Assembly: GCF_004212215.1 (NCBI RefSeq)
Contig: NZ_QVFV01000001.1
Location: 380,811 to 444,810 of the forward strand
Length of the DNA stretch: 64,000 nt
Direction of reading: 5' to 3'
Source: Leptolyngbya iicbica LK
GTDB taxonomy: Bacteria; Cyanobacteriota; Cyanobacteriia; Phormidesmidales; Phormidesmidaceae
Numbering within the stretch: position 1 is the stretch's first letter; every line of letters begins with the position of its first letter. The notes under the pieces are model-generated. The model did no database searches. It was not told where the DNA came from and saw only the letters and a program-made list of their open reading frames with translations. The translations under genes were made by a program, and so were the position numbers. Positions 36,692 through 46,300 of the stretch are shown here, one piece after another.

Positions 36692-36878
36692 GGAGTACGT
36701 GAGTGGATGAGTAGGTGAGGTAAGTGAAGCGGGTGAAGTCGGTAGGTTGATTCAACCGCTTGATGGATGATGTTCGCTTCCCCTGTTCCCGCTCTTTGCA
36801 TTCTGCTATGCCGCTCTCTGAACAACACATCCTAATGTCCGTATTCTGTCTTTTGCATTCTGAACTTCTTATCGCGCT

Positions 36879-38594
36879 ATGAAACTGACAACATTTCTGA
36901 TTGGTTTAGTGTTGGGAGCCGTGCTGTTGGTGATGCCTATCAGCCAGTGGCAGCCCGACGGGTTGGACTCGCTGCGATCGCTCACGGTGCAACTCGACGG
37001 TCGCAAAAAGCCTCTGGATACCGTAGCTCAGGAAACCGTGGCGAAAATTCACGGCTCAACCTCGTACAAATTGGCGGATGGGACGAAAGAAGATGCCCTC
37101 AGCACCTACCTCGCCATGTGGTTTAACACCCGCAACTGGAATGAAGAGCCGTTTGTGCTGGTGAGCTATCGCCCGCTAAAGGAAGCCGCCGGACTGGATA
37201 TCGAGCGCAAGCAGTTCACCTTTCAAGAACTGATGGCCAATCGGGAACTGGCGGGGATTGTCAGTGAGGCCCATCGCAAAGAACTGAACGACGTCGATCT
37301 CAGCCGCAATGAGCGCGAGGCGCTAACCATTGAAGGGCGTTTGAATCTGCTGTATCAGTCGGTGGGCGATCGCCAGTTGCCAATTGTGCCGCATCCCGAC
37401 GACATCAAAGGCAAGTGGGGCAGCCTCGACGAAACCGCCAAACTCTACACCCCAGAGCAAGCCGCACCGCTATTGGCGGCATTTGCCATGATGCAGCAAA
37501 CCTTATTGCAGGGCGGCGCGACCCACATTCCCATGGTGGCCGATTTGGCCAGTCAGCTCAAAGCGGGACTCCAGCAGTTGAGTCCTGAGATCTATCCTGC
37601 CGATGCGGTGATGGGTCGCGAAGTGCATTTCAATCATTTCCATCCTTTTGCCAAGGCGTGGCAGCTGTATGCGATCGCCTTCACCGTCTTGCTCGTCAGC
37701 CAGTGGATCAAACGCTGGAATGTGTATTGGACCGCGATCGGCCTTTTCACCGCTGGCATTGCGGTTCAGAGCTATGGCTTCTTCCTGCGGATGCAGATTG
37801 CGGATCGGCCCCCCGTGACCAATATGTATGAGTCCGTCGTTTGGTGCGGGTTTGGCATTATGGCGATCGCCCTGCTGCTGGAAGTGTTTTCGCAAAAGCG
37901 CTTTTACCTGCTAGCCGCCGCCCCCCTTTCAGTAGTATGTCTGGTGTTGGCCGATAGCCTGCCCGCCGTGCTCGATCCCAGCATTGCGCCGCTGGTGCCC
38001 GTCCTCCGCGACAACTTCTGGCTCAGCATTCACGTTCCCACCATTACCCTCAGTTATGCCAGTTTTGCCCTGGCCCTCGGCGTCGGTCACGTGGCCCTGT
38101 TCAACTATTTGTTTACGCCCCAGGCCAAGCAACGCATCAAAACGCTGTCTCAGCTGAACTATCGGGTCTTACAAGTCGGGGTGCTATTGCTGACTGCGGG
38201 CATCATCCTCGGCGGCATTTGGGCGCACTTCTCTTGGGGCCGCTTTTGGGGCTGGGATCCGAAGGAAACCTGGGCGCTGATTGCGTTGCTCTGCTATTTG
38301 GCACCGCTGCACGGTCGCCTCGTGGGGTGGCTGGGTGACTTCGGCATTCATGTCGCCAGCATCGTGTCGTTTAATGCAGTGTTAATGGCCTGGTACGGCG
38401 TAAACTTCGTGCTGGGGACGGGGCTGCACAGCTACGGCTTTGGCACCGGGGGTTCTGAATTGCTGATTGCCAGCGTGGTTGGCCTGGATTTGCTCGTTGT
38501 GCTGGCCACTGCCGCCCGTCATTACGGCTGGTTTAAGCGCTCAGAGCCGTTGACCACGGCAGAAAATCTGGAGCAGTCAATGAGCCAGCTATAG
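36879..38594 (+). CDS. Long CcsA/ResC-like cytochrome c synthase subunit
   Basis: The 571-residue protein has a membrane segment (5-22), a 220-residue exported domain beginning RSLTVQLDGRKKPLDTVA, and then about eight membrane helices with the tryptophan-rich haem-binding WWD motif (WGRFWGWDPKETWALI). The two haem-ligand His are in FWLSIHVPTITLSYASF and GTGLHSYGFG. Normal cyanobacterial CcsA is about 320-350 residues; the extra N-terminal domain with LDGRKKPLDT is the part usually found at the ResB-CcsA junction of fused CcsBA proteins. The two genes therefore look like a split CcsBA. It is 127 bases before the Rieske gene. Confidence 0.9.
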   Translation: MKLTTFLIGLVLGAVLLVMPISQWQPDGLDSLRSLTVQLDGRKKPLDTVAQETVAKIHGSTSYKLADGTKEDALSTYLAMWFNTRNWNEEPFVLVSYRPLKEAAGLDIERKQFTFQELMANRELAGIVSEAHRKELNDVDLSRNEREALTIEGRLNLLYQSVGDRQLPIVPHPDDIKGKWGSLDETAKLYTPEQAAPLLAAFAMMQQTLLQGGATHIPMVADLASQLKAGLQQLSPEIYPADAVMGREVHFNHFHPFAKAWQLYAIAFTVLLVSQWIKRWNVYWTAIGLFTAGIAVQSYGFFLRMQIADRPPVTNMYESVVWCGFGIMAIALLLEVFSQKRFYLLAAAPLSVVCLVLADSLPAVLDPSIAPLVPVLRDNFWLSIHVPTITLSYASFALALGVGHVALFNYLFTPQAKQRIKTLSQLNYRVLQVGVLLLTAGIILGGIWAHFSWGRFWGWDPKETWALIALLCYLAPLHGRLVGWLGDFGIHVASIVSFNAVLMAWYGVNFVLGTGLHSYGFGTGGSELLIASVVGLDLLVVLATAARHYGWFKRSEPLTTAENLEQSMSQL

Positions 38595-38720
38595 GTCAGT
38601 TTCGATCGACGCGGAGTTGCGAGAGTTGCAAGCCGCTAGGCGCTGTCCTGGTCAACTTCTGCAACCGCATCGCCAAAGGCATACACTGTCATATCAAGCA
38701 TTGATGAGGAGAACATTTCG

Positions 38721-39185
38721 ATGAATCGACGTGATTTTGTGAATTGGATGGGCGTGGGCGCATTGGCGACTTCTCTGCCAGTCGCTCTAGCAGCTTGTGG
38801 TTCCGATACGGCGGAAGCGCCCGCCGATGCCCCGGCTGACAATACGGCGGCAGCCCCCGCTGATGATGCCGCTGCGGCCGATGGCTTTGAGTCGATTGGG
38901 ACAGTCGCAGAACTCGACGAAGCGGGTGCCCTGGCTAGCAGCAACTTCCAGGGCACACAGGTCGTGGTCACGCGATCGCCCGATAATCCTGACACCCTCA
39001 TTGCGGTCGATTCTCTCTGCACGCACCAGGGCTGCACAGTCGATTGGGATGGCAGCGCCTTCGCTTGTCCTTGCCATGCCTCCATGTTCAATCCTGATGG
39101 CACCGTGGCATCTGGCCCCGCCAGTGCCCCGCTCCCCGTTTACGAAGCCAAAATTGAAGGCGACCAAGTGTTGGTCAAAGTCTAG
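38721..39185 (+). CDS. Tat-exported Rieske iron-sulfur lipoprotein
   Basis: The 154-residue protein begins MNRRDFVNWMG, a twin-arginine signal, and has a lipobox VALAAC (Cys26). A long Ala/Asp/Pro linker (27-55) leads to a Rieske domain. The 2Fe-2S ligands are Cys100 and His102 in CTHQGC and Cys116 and His119 in CPCH, with Cys105/Cys118 as the disulfide. It has SMFNPDGTVASGPASAPLPVY, typical of the small arsenite-oxidase or stand-alone type. It is not the b6f PetC, which has a membrane helix and is coded with petA. As a lipid-anchored lumen or periplasmic protein it could pass single electrons to or from the multihaem cytochromes. The ATG follows GAGGAGA. Confidence 0.92.
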   Translation: MNRRDFVNWMGVGALATSLPVALAACGSDTAEAPADAPADNTAAAPADDAAAADGFESIGTVAELDEAGALASSNFQGTQVVVTRSPDNPDTLIAVDSLCTHQGCTVDWDGSAFACPCHASMFNPDGTVASGPASAPLPVYEAKIEGDQVLVKV

Positions 39186-39403
39186 GCCTCGTCGATGCGG
39201 GGACGTTGCCCTCAACAGCTCCTAGAACTCATCGTGGTTACCCACAGGGCACCGTCCCCTGATTGCCGGGTGCGATCGCAACTAATCTTGCTTATCCTGA
39301 CTCCCCCTGTTCTGCCGCTTGCTTGGTGGAACAGGGATTTTTTTGCGGCGTTGCCATCGCTGCCTTTAGGGACCGGGTCCCTGAAGATTACTCAAGCTTT
39401 ATA

Positions 39404-39612
39404 GCAATCCGCAGTCAGGTGCCGAGAACCCAAAAGTTTAAAGTATGGGCATTGAATCGAAGTGTGGACAGCCGTCTCGGCTGTCCTGGGGCAAGCAAGA
39501 TGCTTGCTCAACAAAACTTGGGTTGGATTGAAAAATCCGGCTTCCTAACCTAAGCCCCTCGTTTTTCCGTCAAATTAATGAACGGAGCCATCTGCGCAAC
39601 GCTATACGACTG
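39404..39612. repeat. Dispersed repeat, family B, interrupted copy
   Basis: Its ends (TCCGCAGT at the left; AACGGAGCCATCTGCGCAAC near the right) match the copy at 30562-30651, but about 120 extra bases containing a family A repeat lie between them. Confidence 0.45.
39440..39549. repeat. Dispersed repeat, family A, copy 1
   Basis: Core hairpin GGACAGCCG-TCT-CGGCTGTCC (9-bp stem), then a CAAGC/GCTTG hairpin and an ending ACTTGGGTTGGATTG...CTTCCTAA. Shared with copies at 50678-50750 and 60741-60846. Confidence 0.65.
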
Positions 39613-39883
39613 CTGAGGCTAAAAGAACCCGATCCCTCAATACTTGCCGCTTCCCCCGTTCATCTTTCAAGGGATCGCGATCGCTCTACGAACCATTGCG
39701 CTGCCCCTAAACATGGCTCGGAAAAGGTTCCTTGCAACATTCCGGCGATCGCCAGACCATTGACCCCGTCGTGGCTGTGCTGCCGCGATCGCAGTCCCAA
39801 CCACGACCAGTAGCGTGAGGCATTTTCACCATTTAAATTTCACGTTAAGGTATCGAAGTAACTTTTACGCACTCACTGGCGCT

Positions 39884-40375
39884 GTGATTAAGTCTCGTTG
39901 CCCGGTTCCACCAGAACAGTTGCCCATCAACCAATACGAAGACATGCGCGACTCCTGGTTTTATGCCTGGGGCAGCCGAGACTTGGGTAGCTATCTGAAA
40001 CCCATCGTGATTTTGTGGTTGGTGAGTTGGGCCGTGACGGGACCGATGGTGGGCGCGAGTTATGCGCCGGGGCGCTATCCCCTGTCATTTAGCTTATTGG
40101 CCGCTGCCGGGGCCTGCATTTTGCCCATGCTCTCCCTAGCGCAGCTCTACGTGGGATGGTTTCACATCGGTCAGCGCCTCCAGCAAGCCGCCGTGCCCTA
40201 CGAAGAGTCAGGCTGGTATGACGGTCAAACCTGGTTCAAGCCAGAAGAGGTGCTCAATCGCGATCGCCTCATTATGGATTACCAAGTCAAACCCATCTTG
40301 CAGCGAGTTCGCAATACTTTAGCGTTGCTGCTAGGGATTGCAGTAGCATTGGTCATAGCTTGGAAAGTTCTGTAA
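39884..40375 (+). CDS. CGLD27/DUF1230 family membrane protein
   Basis: The 163-residue protein starts at a GTG (VIKSRCPVPPEQLPIN), the usual N-terminus of the DUF1230 family (CGLD27 in green algae and plants, linked to photosynthesis and iron response). The SWFYAWGSRDLGSYLKP motif follows, then two membrane helices (about 41-60 and 71-95), the YVGWFHIGQRLQQAAVPYEESGWYDGQTWFKP signature and a last helix near the end. An upstream GTG at 39815 would add 23 residues not seen in relatives. It stands alone. Thylakoid location is likely. Confidence 0.88.
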   Translation: MIKSRCPVPPEQLPINQYEDMRDSWFYAWGSRDLGSYLKPIVILWLVSWAVTGPMVGASYAPGRYPLSFSLLAAAGACILPMLSLAQLYVGWFHIGQRLQQAAVPYEESGWYDGQTWFKPEEVLNRDRLIMDYQVKPILQRVRNTLALLLGIAVALVIAWKVL

Positions 40376-40415
40376 GCCGTTGCCTTTATGACCCCTGTAT
40401 GTGAGAGTCTTAGTC

Positions 40416-41369
40416 ATGACTAGGGCTAAACGTTATCAATCTCCTGAACTCGAAGTTCAGCTCCTGCGAGAAGGCATTATTGAGTCGGTGCATATCGGTC
40501 ATGCCGTCGTCTGTGACAGCCGGGGCCGCATGTTGTCTGTAGCGGGCGACGGGGACGCTGCAACCTTTATCCGCTCATCGCTTAAACCCTTTCAGGCTCT
40601 GGCCGTCGCGGCTGCCGGCACGCTAGAGCGCTATGAGCTGGACGATCGCGACCTCGCCATCATGTGTGCCTCTCACCAAGGCCGCATCGAGCAAGTGCGC
40701 CAGGCCTTTCACATTCTTTGGAAAGCGGAGCTAGAACCGACCCAACTGCAATGTCCGGTTCCCGCAGGCAAACAAAGCTCGCTAGAGCACAACTGCTCGG
40801 GCAAACACGCCGGGATGTTGGCGCTCTGTCAGCAGCGTAACTGGCCGTTGGAAAGCTATTTGCATCGCAACCATCCTCTGCAACTGTTCATCTTGAATAC
40901 GGTGGCAGAGCTGTTGAGTATGCCCGCTGATGAATTTATCGGGGCGCACGATGACTGTGGTGCGCCGACCTATCTCATGCCCCTGCGACAGATGGCCGTG
41001 CTATTTGCCAAGCTGGCCTCGGGCGACAATCTCGAGATGGAACGCATCGTGCGAGCCATGACTCACCATCCAGAAATGGTGGCTGGCCCGGGCGCTTTTG
41101 ACACTGAGCTAATGCGCCTGACCGCAGGCGAGCTAGTCAGCAAATCGGGGGCCGAAGGTGTTCAGTGTATTGGTCGAGTCGGCGAAGGTCTGGGCCTTGC
41201 CATTAAAGTGCGGGACGGCAGCAAGCGGGCCAAACATGCAGTGGCTGTGCATTTGCTCAAGCAATTAGGCTGGGTCACGCCGGATATTGCGGAGCAGTTG
41301 GCTGACAGCTACATGACGCTGAGCCCCTATAAACGGCTGGATGTGCAAGGCGACCTCGACTTGATGTAA
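40416..41369 (+). CDS. L-asparaginase (AnsA/asparaginase II type)
   Basis: The 317-residue protein belongs to the asparaginase II family (PF06089), different from the E. coli and plant-type enzymes. It hydrolyses asparagine to aspartate and ammonia. Key residues known from the Rhizobium etli enzyme appear in place: Ser54 and Lys57 in RSSLKPFQ, Ser86 in CASHQGR, and the zinc-site Cys127, Lys130 (HNCSGKHAG) and Cys181 (HDDCGAP). The ATG at 40416 is chosen over a GTG at 40401. It is cytoplasmic with no signal. It lies 40 bases after the DUF1230 gene on the same strand. Confidence 0.93.
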   Translation: MTRAKRYQSPELEVQLLREGIIESVHIGHAVVCDSRGRMLSVAGDGDAATFIRSSLKPFQALAVAAAGTLERYELDDRDLAIMCASHQGRIEQVRQAFHILWKAELEPTQLQCPVPAGKQSSLEHNCSGKHAGMLALCQQRNWPLESYLHRNHPLQLFILNTVAELLSMPADEFIGAHDDCGAPTYLMPLRQMAVLFAKLASGDNLEMERIVRAMTHHPEMVAGPGAFDTELMRLTAGELVSKSGAEGVQCIGRVGEGLGLAIKVRDGSKRAKHAVAVHLLKQLGWVTPDIAEQLADSYMTLSPYKRLDVQGDLDLM

Positions 41370-41559
41370 AACGGGCGTTGCCCACACCCTTGAGTCACGG
41401 CTCAGAGTCTAATGACTCCTCGGTGGCTGCTTGGCCGCTGGAGTCATGCCCACAGTCCCTGGCAACAGGCTGCGAGCATTGGGCCGACGACGCGACCAAT
41501 AGGATCGGCAGCGCTATCGTTAGCCCCTGAGCCAGTCAGACTCTCTATAATTAGGGGCG

Positions 41560-43044
41560 GTGCCGTCGGAGATCTGTTTGCTGAATTCGTTGCCGTTTGA
41601 CCTCGCTCTATTCTTGGATGCCGTCACCAATGGGTTAGACCGAGCCCTCAATACCAGTGTCAATGCCCTAGAAAAGACCCTGTTCTTCAGTATTGGGGGC
41701 TTACCCCTCGTCATTTTGTGGCTGTTAGTCGGGGCTACCTATTTCACCCTGCGGATGGGGTTGATTAATATTCGCGCCTTTCGCCATGCGATCGCCGTCA
41801 CCCTGGGCCGCTACGACGATCCGAATGAACCGGGGGAGGTGAACCACTTTCAAGCGATTGCCACCGCCCTCTCCGCCACCGTCGGCTTAGGCAACATTGC
41901 CGGGGTCGCGATCGGCATTCAACTCGGGGGGCCAGGAGCTGTGGTCTGGATGACCCTGGCTGGCTTTTTGGGCATGTCGAGCAAGTTTGTGGAATGCACC
42001 CTGGCCCAGCAATATCGCACTGTACGCCCAGACGGCACCATTGCCGGTGGCCCCATGTATTACTTATCGCACGGGTTAGACAAACTAGGGCTGCCCTCCC
42101 TCGGGCGGTGGTTAGCGTTTGCCTTTGCCCTGCTCTGTGCGATCGGGGCCTTGGGGGGCGGCAATATGTTTCAGGCTAATCAGACCCAGGCCGCGATCGC
42201 GCAAATTTTTCCCCTGATTGATCAGTACCCCTGGATTTATGGACTGCTGTTGACGGCTATGGTCGGGGTGGTGATTGTCGGGGGCATTCAACGCATTGGC
42301 ACGGTGGCGGGCACCATTGTGCCGACCATGGCAGGACTCTACGTGCTGTCGGGCGTCTGGGTGATTGTGGCGAACTTGCCAGCGGTGCCAGGGGCGATCG
42401 CGCTGATCACGCGGGAGGCATTCAGTCCCCAAGCGATCGAAGGGGGCATGATTGCCGTGATGGTGCAGGGATTACGCCGGGGACTCTTTTCCAACTCGGC
42501 GGGGGTGGGATCGGCGGCGATCGCCCACGCCGCCACTCGCACCAAAGAACCCGTACGCGAGGGCATCGTCGCCTCGCTGGAACCCTTTATCGACACCATC
42601 GTGATCTGCAACCTGACGGCGCTCGTGTGCGTTGTGACGAATGCGTATCAAACCGCTCCTGATGCGGCGCTCGGCTTTGAACTGGTGGCGATCGCCTTTG
42701 GGCAGGCGGTTTCCGGCTTCTCGATTATGCTCACCGTTGCGGTGTGCCTCTTTGCCTTTTCCACCATTATTTCCTGGGGCTACTACGGCGAGCAGTGCTG
42801 GCGCTATCTGACGGGCGATCGCTGGTTGGCCGCCTACCGAGTGGTTTATGTGGCCGCCACCTTTGTCGGTACCGTCACCCAACCCAGTGCCGTACTGGCC
42901 TTTAGCGACATGATGCTGTTTGCGATCGCCATTCCTAATCTGCTCGGCTGCATGTTGCTGTCTAACCAGGTGGCAGCCGCCCTAAAAGACTATTGGCAAC
43001 GGCTGCAGACAGGGCAAATGCCCATTCACGGCATCAAAATTTAG
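41560..43044 (+). CDS. Alanine or glycine:cation symporter (AGCS family)
   Basis: The 494-residue protein has about 11 membrane helices and the AGCS signatures GLPLVILWLLVGATYFTLRM, ATALSATVGLGNIAGVAIGI and LRRGLFSNSAGVGSAAIAHA. It should carry alanine, glycine or D-alanine with sodium. The start is a GTG at 41560 in GGTGCCGTCGGAG; a TTG at 41578 is also possible, and the first helix begins at about residue 44 either way. It stands alone with a 190-bp leader in which I saw no glycine-type riboswitch. Confidence 0.93.
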   Translation: MPSEICLLNSLPFDLALFLDAVTNGLDRALNTSVNALEKTLFFSIGGLPLVILWLLVGATYFTLRMGLINIRAFRHAIAVTLGRYDDPNEPGEVNHFQAIATALSATVGLGNIAGVAIGIQLGGPGAVVWMTLAGFLGMSSKFVECTLAQQYRTVRPDGTIAGGPMYYLSHGLDKLGLPSLGRWLAFAFALLCAIGALGGGNMFQANQTQAAIAQIFPLIDQYPWIYGLLLTAMVGVVIVGGIQRIGTVAGTIVPTMAGLYVLSGVWVIVANLPAVPGAIALITREAFSPQAIEGGMIAVMVQGLRRGLFSNSAGVGSAAIAHAATRTKEPVREGIVASLEPFIDTIVICNLTALVCVVTNAYQTAPDAALGFELVAIAFGQAVSGFSIMLTVAVCLFAFSTIISWGYYGEQCWRYLTGDRWLAAYRVVYVAATFVGTVTQPSAVLAFSDMMLFAIAIPNLLGCMLLSNQVAAALKDYWQRLQTGQMPIHGIKI

Positions 43045-43338
43045 CGCTGAATCTGCGACGCTGGCTGCTGACTAAGTTCACCATTAGCGGCGATCGCTGA
43101 CCTTCATATCAGGTCAATTACTAGGGGCAAAAACATTGATTTTCATGTCGTCAACTTATTTTTTTGTAACCCTGGTAAGTATGCTGTAACCAAAGAAAGT
43201 TGGTAAGCGCAGGCAACTATTTGCAATGCGTGAGCTCAATATTTGCCCAAGCCGATGTTCCCAGGCGAACAACCCGTTTTCCTATCTTCGCCACTGCATT
43301 GACGTCACGCTAGCAGCATTGAATCGCTGCATGAGGAT

Positions 43339-46300
43339 ATGCCAGGCCAACCTTCATCTCTCGATCCAGTCGGCGATAACTGGAGCCAGATTTGTTTCGA
43401 TCCGTCATCGGCCTTACTGCTGAATGCCATCAACCAGGCGGTCATTGCCACCGATGCGGAGGGTAATATTCGGTTTTGGAACCAGGCGGCGGAATCACTC
43501 TATGGATGGCCCCAAAGTGAAGTCTTAGGGCGGCCCATCTCGACGGTGACGCCAGCCTTGAATAAGCAGCAGCAATCTGCTGAGATTTTGGCCGATTTAC
43601 GGCAGGGGAAAACATGGTCTGGGGAGTTTCAAGTTCGCGATCGCCACAATCGCGAGTTCACAGCCCTCGTCCACACTGCGCCAATACATGATGCGACCGG
43701 AAATTTGCTGGGCTTGATCGGCGTTTCCTCTGATATCAGTGAATTGAAAACCACCCAAGCCCAACTTGAACAGCAAACTCAACAAACAGCAGCTTTACAC
43801 CGGGTCGTTGATGCCATTCATCAGTCCTTAGATCTCGACACGATTTTTTCGGTTTCGGCCTCTCATATTGCTGAACTGTTGAACGCCCAAGTGAGCATTG
43901 TGCAGTATTTGCCAGAGCGCCAATGTTGGATTCATCGCATTGTTTTCAATGCCGATCATGAGCCCGTCACCAAAACCCATGATGTGATTCCCGATCAAGA
44001 TAATCCGTTCGCCGAACGGCTGAAGCGATTGGAGGTCGTGCAGGTCAACGATACGCGCACGATTCAAGATCCGGTAAACAGTCAGCTGGCTAAAACCGAT
44101 CCCGGAGCCTGGCTATTAACCCCCATCAGCATTGGCGGAAAGATCTGGGGCAGTCTGACCCTCGGACGCTTGCATCAATATGTGGACTGGTCCGAAGAAG
44201 ACATTCAACTCGCTCAAGGCGTGGCGGCTCAACTGGCGATCGCGATTGAGAAAGCCGAAACCTATCAGCAACTGCAGCAAGAACTGAGTCTGCGAGAGGC
44301 GAATGAAGAACGCCTCATACAATACGAACATATTGTCTCCGCAACGCAAGACGGTCTTGCCTTGTTGAACTGCAACTACGTCTACCGAGTGGTAAATCAA
44401 GTCTATTTAGACTGGAATCAAAAATCACGTCAGGACATTATTGGTCATTCAGTCGCCGATTTACTCGGACAAGAAACGTTTCAAGCCGTTATCAAGCCCC
44501 GGCTAGATGAATGCTTGCAGGGCAACGTCGTGCAATATAGCGATTGGTTTACTTTTCCGGAGGGTCGGCGGCGCTTTGTTCACCTCACTTATGCGCCCTT
44601 TGTGGATGATGACGGCGAAGTCCATGGAGTCGTCGCCACATCGCGAGACGTGACCGACCTACAGTTGGCCCAAGAGACTTTGCGCCGTCAAGCCCAGCAA
44701 GAGCGAGCGGTCAACGACATCATCAAACTCATGCGGCAGTCATTTGAGATTGAGTCGCTGTTCCCCCTGGTATTAGAAGACGTCTGCAGATTGCTAGCAG
44801 CGGATCATGGCGCGATCGCCCGCTACGAAATGGCATCCCAAAGCTGGCAACACATTGCAGAATATCGAGCGAATGAGATGGCTCCATCCTGTTTGGATTT
44901 ATGGATACCGGATGCCGAAAATCCTCTATCGGCGGCCCTGACACAGGGGGAAGTGATTTGTGTAGACGATAGCAAGACCCTCGTTGACCCATTACATCGC
45001 CAATTGGCGAAACAATTTCCCGGGGCCTGGCTGATTGTTCCCCTGCGGGTTAGCCAACGCATCTGGGGCAACCTAACGCTGAGAAAAGTGCGCCCGACTT
45101 GGGCGCCCGAGGCTGTGGCACTGAGTTCACGCATTGCCGATCAACTCGCGATCGCCATTCACCAATCAGAGCTATTTCACTCAGCCCAAGCCGAATTGCA
45201 AAAACGTCAGGCCACCGAACAGGCGTTGCGCGATCAGCAATCCTTTTTCACCTCGCTGTATGAGCAAGCCACCCTGGGCATTGCGTTTTGTCAGTCTGAT
45301 GGGCAAATCGTGCAGGCCAATGCCAAGTATTGCGCGCTGACTGGCTATAGCGAACGCGAGCTGCAATTAATGTCGTTGAGCCAACTCGTGCACCCTGATG
45401 ACCAAAATTTGCATCAGGAATTGTTGTCGCAAATCAACCGCTCTGAAAAGTCCGCTTTCACCATTGATGAGCGCTACGTGGGCCGCGATCAGTCCGTGCT
45501 CTGGGTCAATTTGACCGCCTCAGTGATTCGAGATGAGCAGGGTAACTTTGAGGTGCTCGCCGCCATCATTCAAGACATTAGCGATCGCAAGCAACTCGAA
45601 GCCGAACGGCAGCAAGCCGAAACCCAACTGCGCCACAACGCTTTGCACGATGCCCTGACCCAACTGCCCAACCGCAATCTGCTAATGACTCAGCTTGAGC
45701 GGGCTTTAGAACGGGTCAAGCGCCCCCCCCATCAAGAATTTGCGGTGCTGTTTCTCGATTTAGATCGATTTAAGTTAGTCAATGATTCACTCGGGCATAT
45801 GGTCGGCGACCAACTGCTGACCCTGGTGGCCCAAGCGCTCGGTCACATGGTGCGCCCGGGGGACTTAGTAGCTCGCTTGGGGGGAGATGAGTTTGTCATT
45901 TTGCTAGACATGGTCAGTGACACCGCCGAAGTCTTGACGGTGGCCAACCGCCTGTTAGACAGGCTACGACAGCCGTTTGCCATCGCCCAGCGAGAAGTTT
46001 TGGTCACCGCCAGTATTGGCATTGTGATGGGCTCATTGGCGTATCGCAGCGCTATGGAGCTGTTGCGCGATGCGGATATTGCGATGTATCGCGCCAAAGC
46101 GAATGGCAAAAACAGTTACGCCATGTTTGATCCGATCTTGCATGCGCAGGTGACCGACCAGCTGCAACTCGAGCAAGACCTGCGACGAGCGATCGCCACT
46201 CAGCAGTTAGAGCTGCATTATCAACCCATTGTGAATCTCCACAATGGCGACATCTATGGCGTCGAAGCCTTATGCCGTTGGCGGCATCCCAAGCGCGGCC

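Larger units (their letters stand above)
39186..39883. other. 698-bp spacer made largely of dispersed repeats
   Basis: It contains a family A repeat (39440-39549) apparently inside a family B repeat (39404-39612), followed by HIP1-rich unassigned sequence. Small frames on the plus strand run through the repeats and are not called. Confidence 0.55.

Noticed and set aside
39195..39553. Plus-strand frames after the Rieske gene
   Set aside because: They run through dispersed repeats A and B and have no conserved features.
41370..41559. Glycine riboswitch upstream of the AGCS symporter
   Set aside because: I could not find the conserved core elements in the 190-bp leader.
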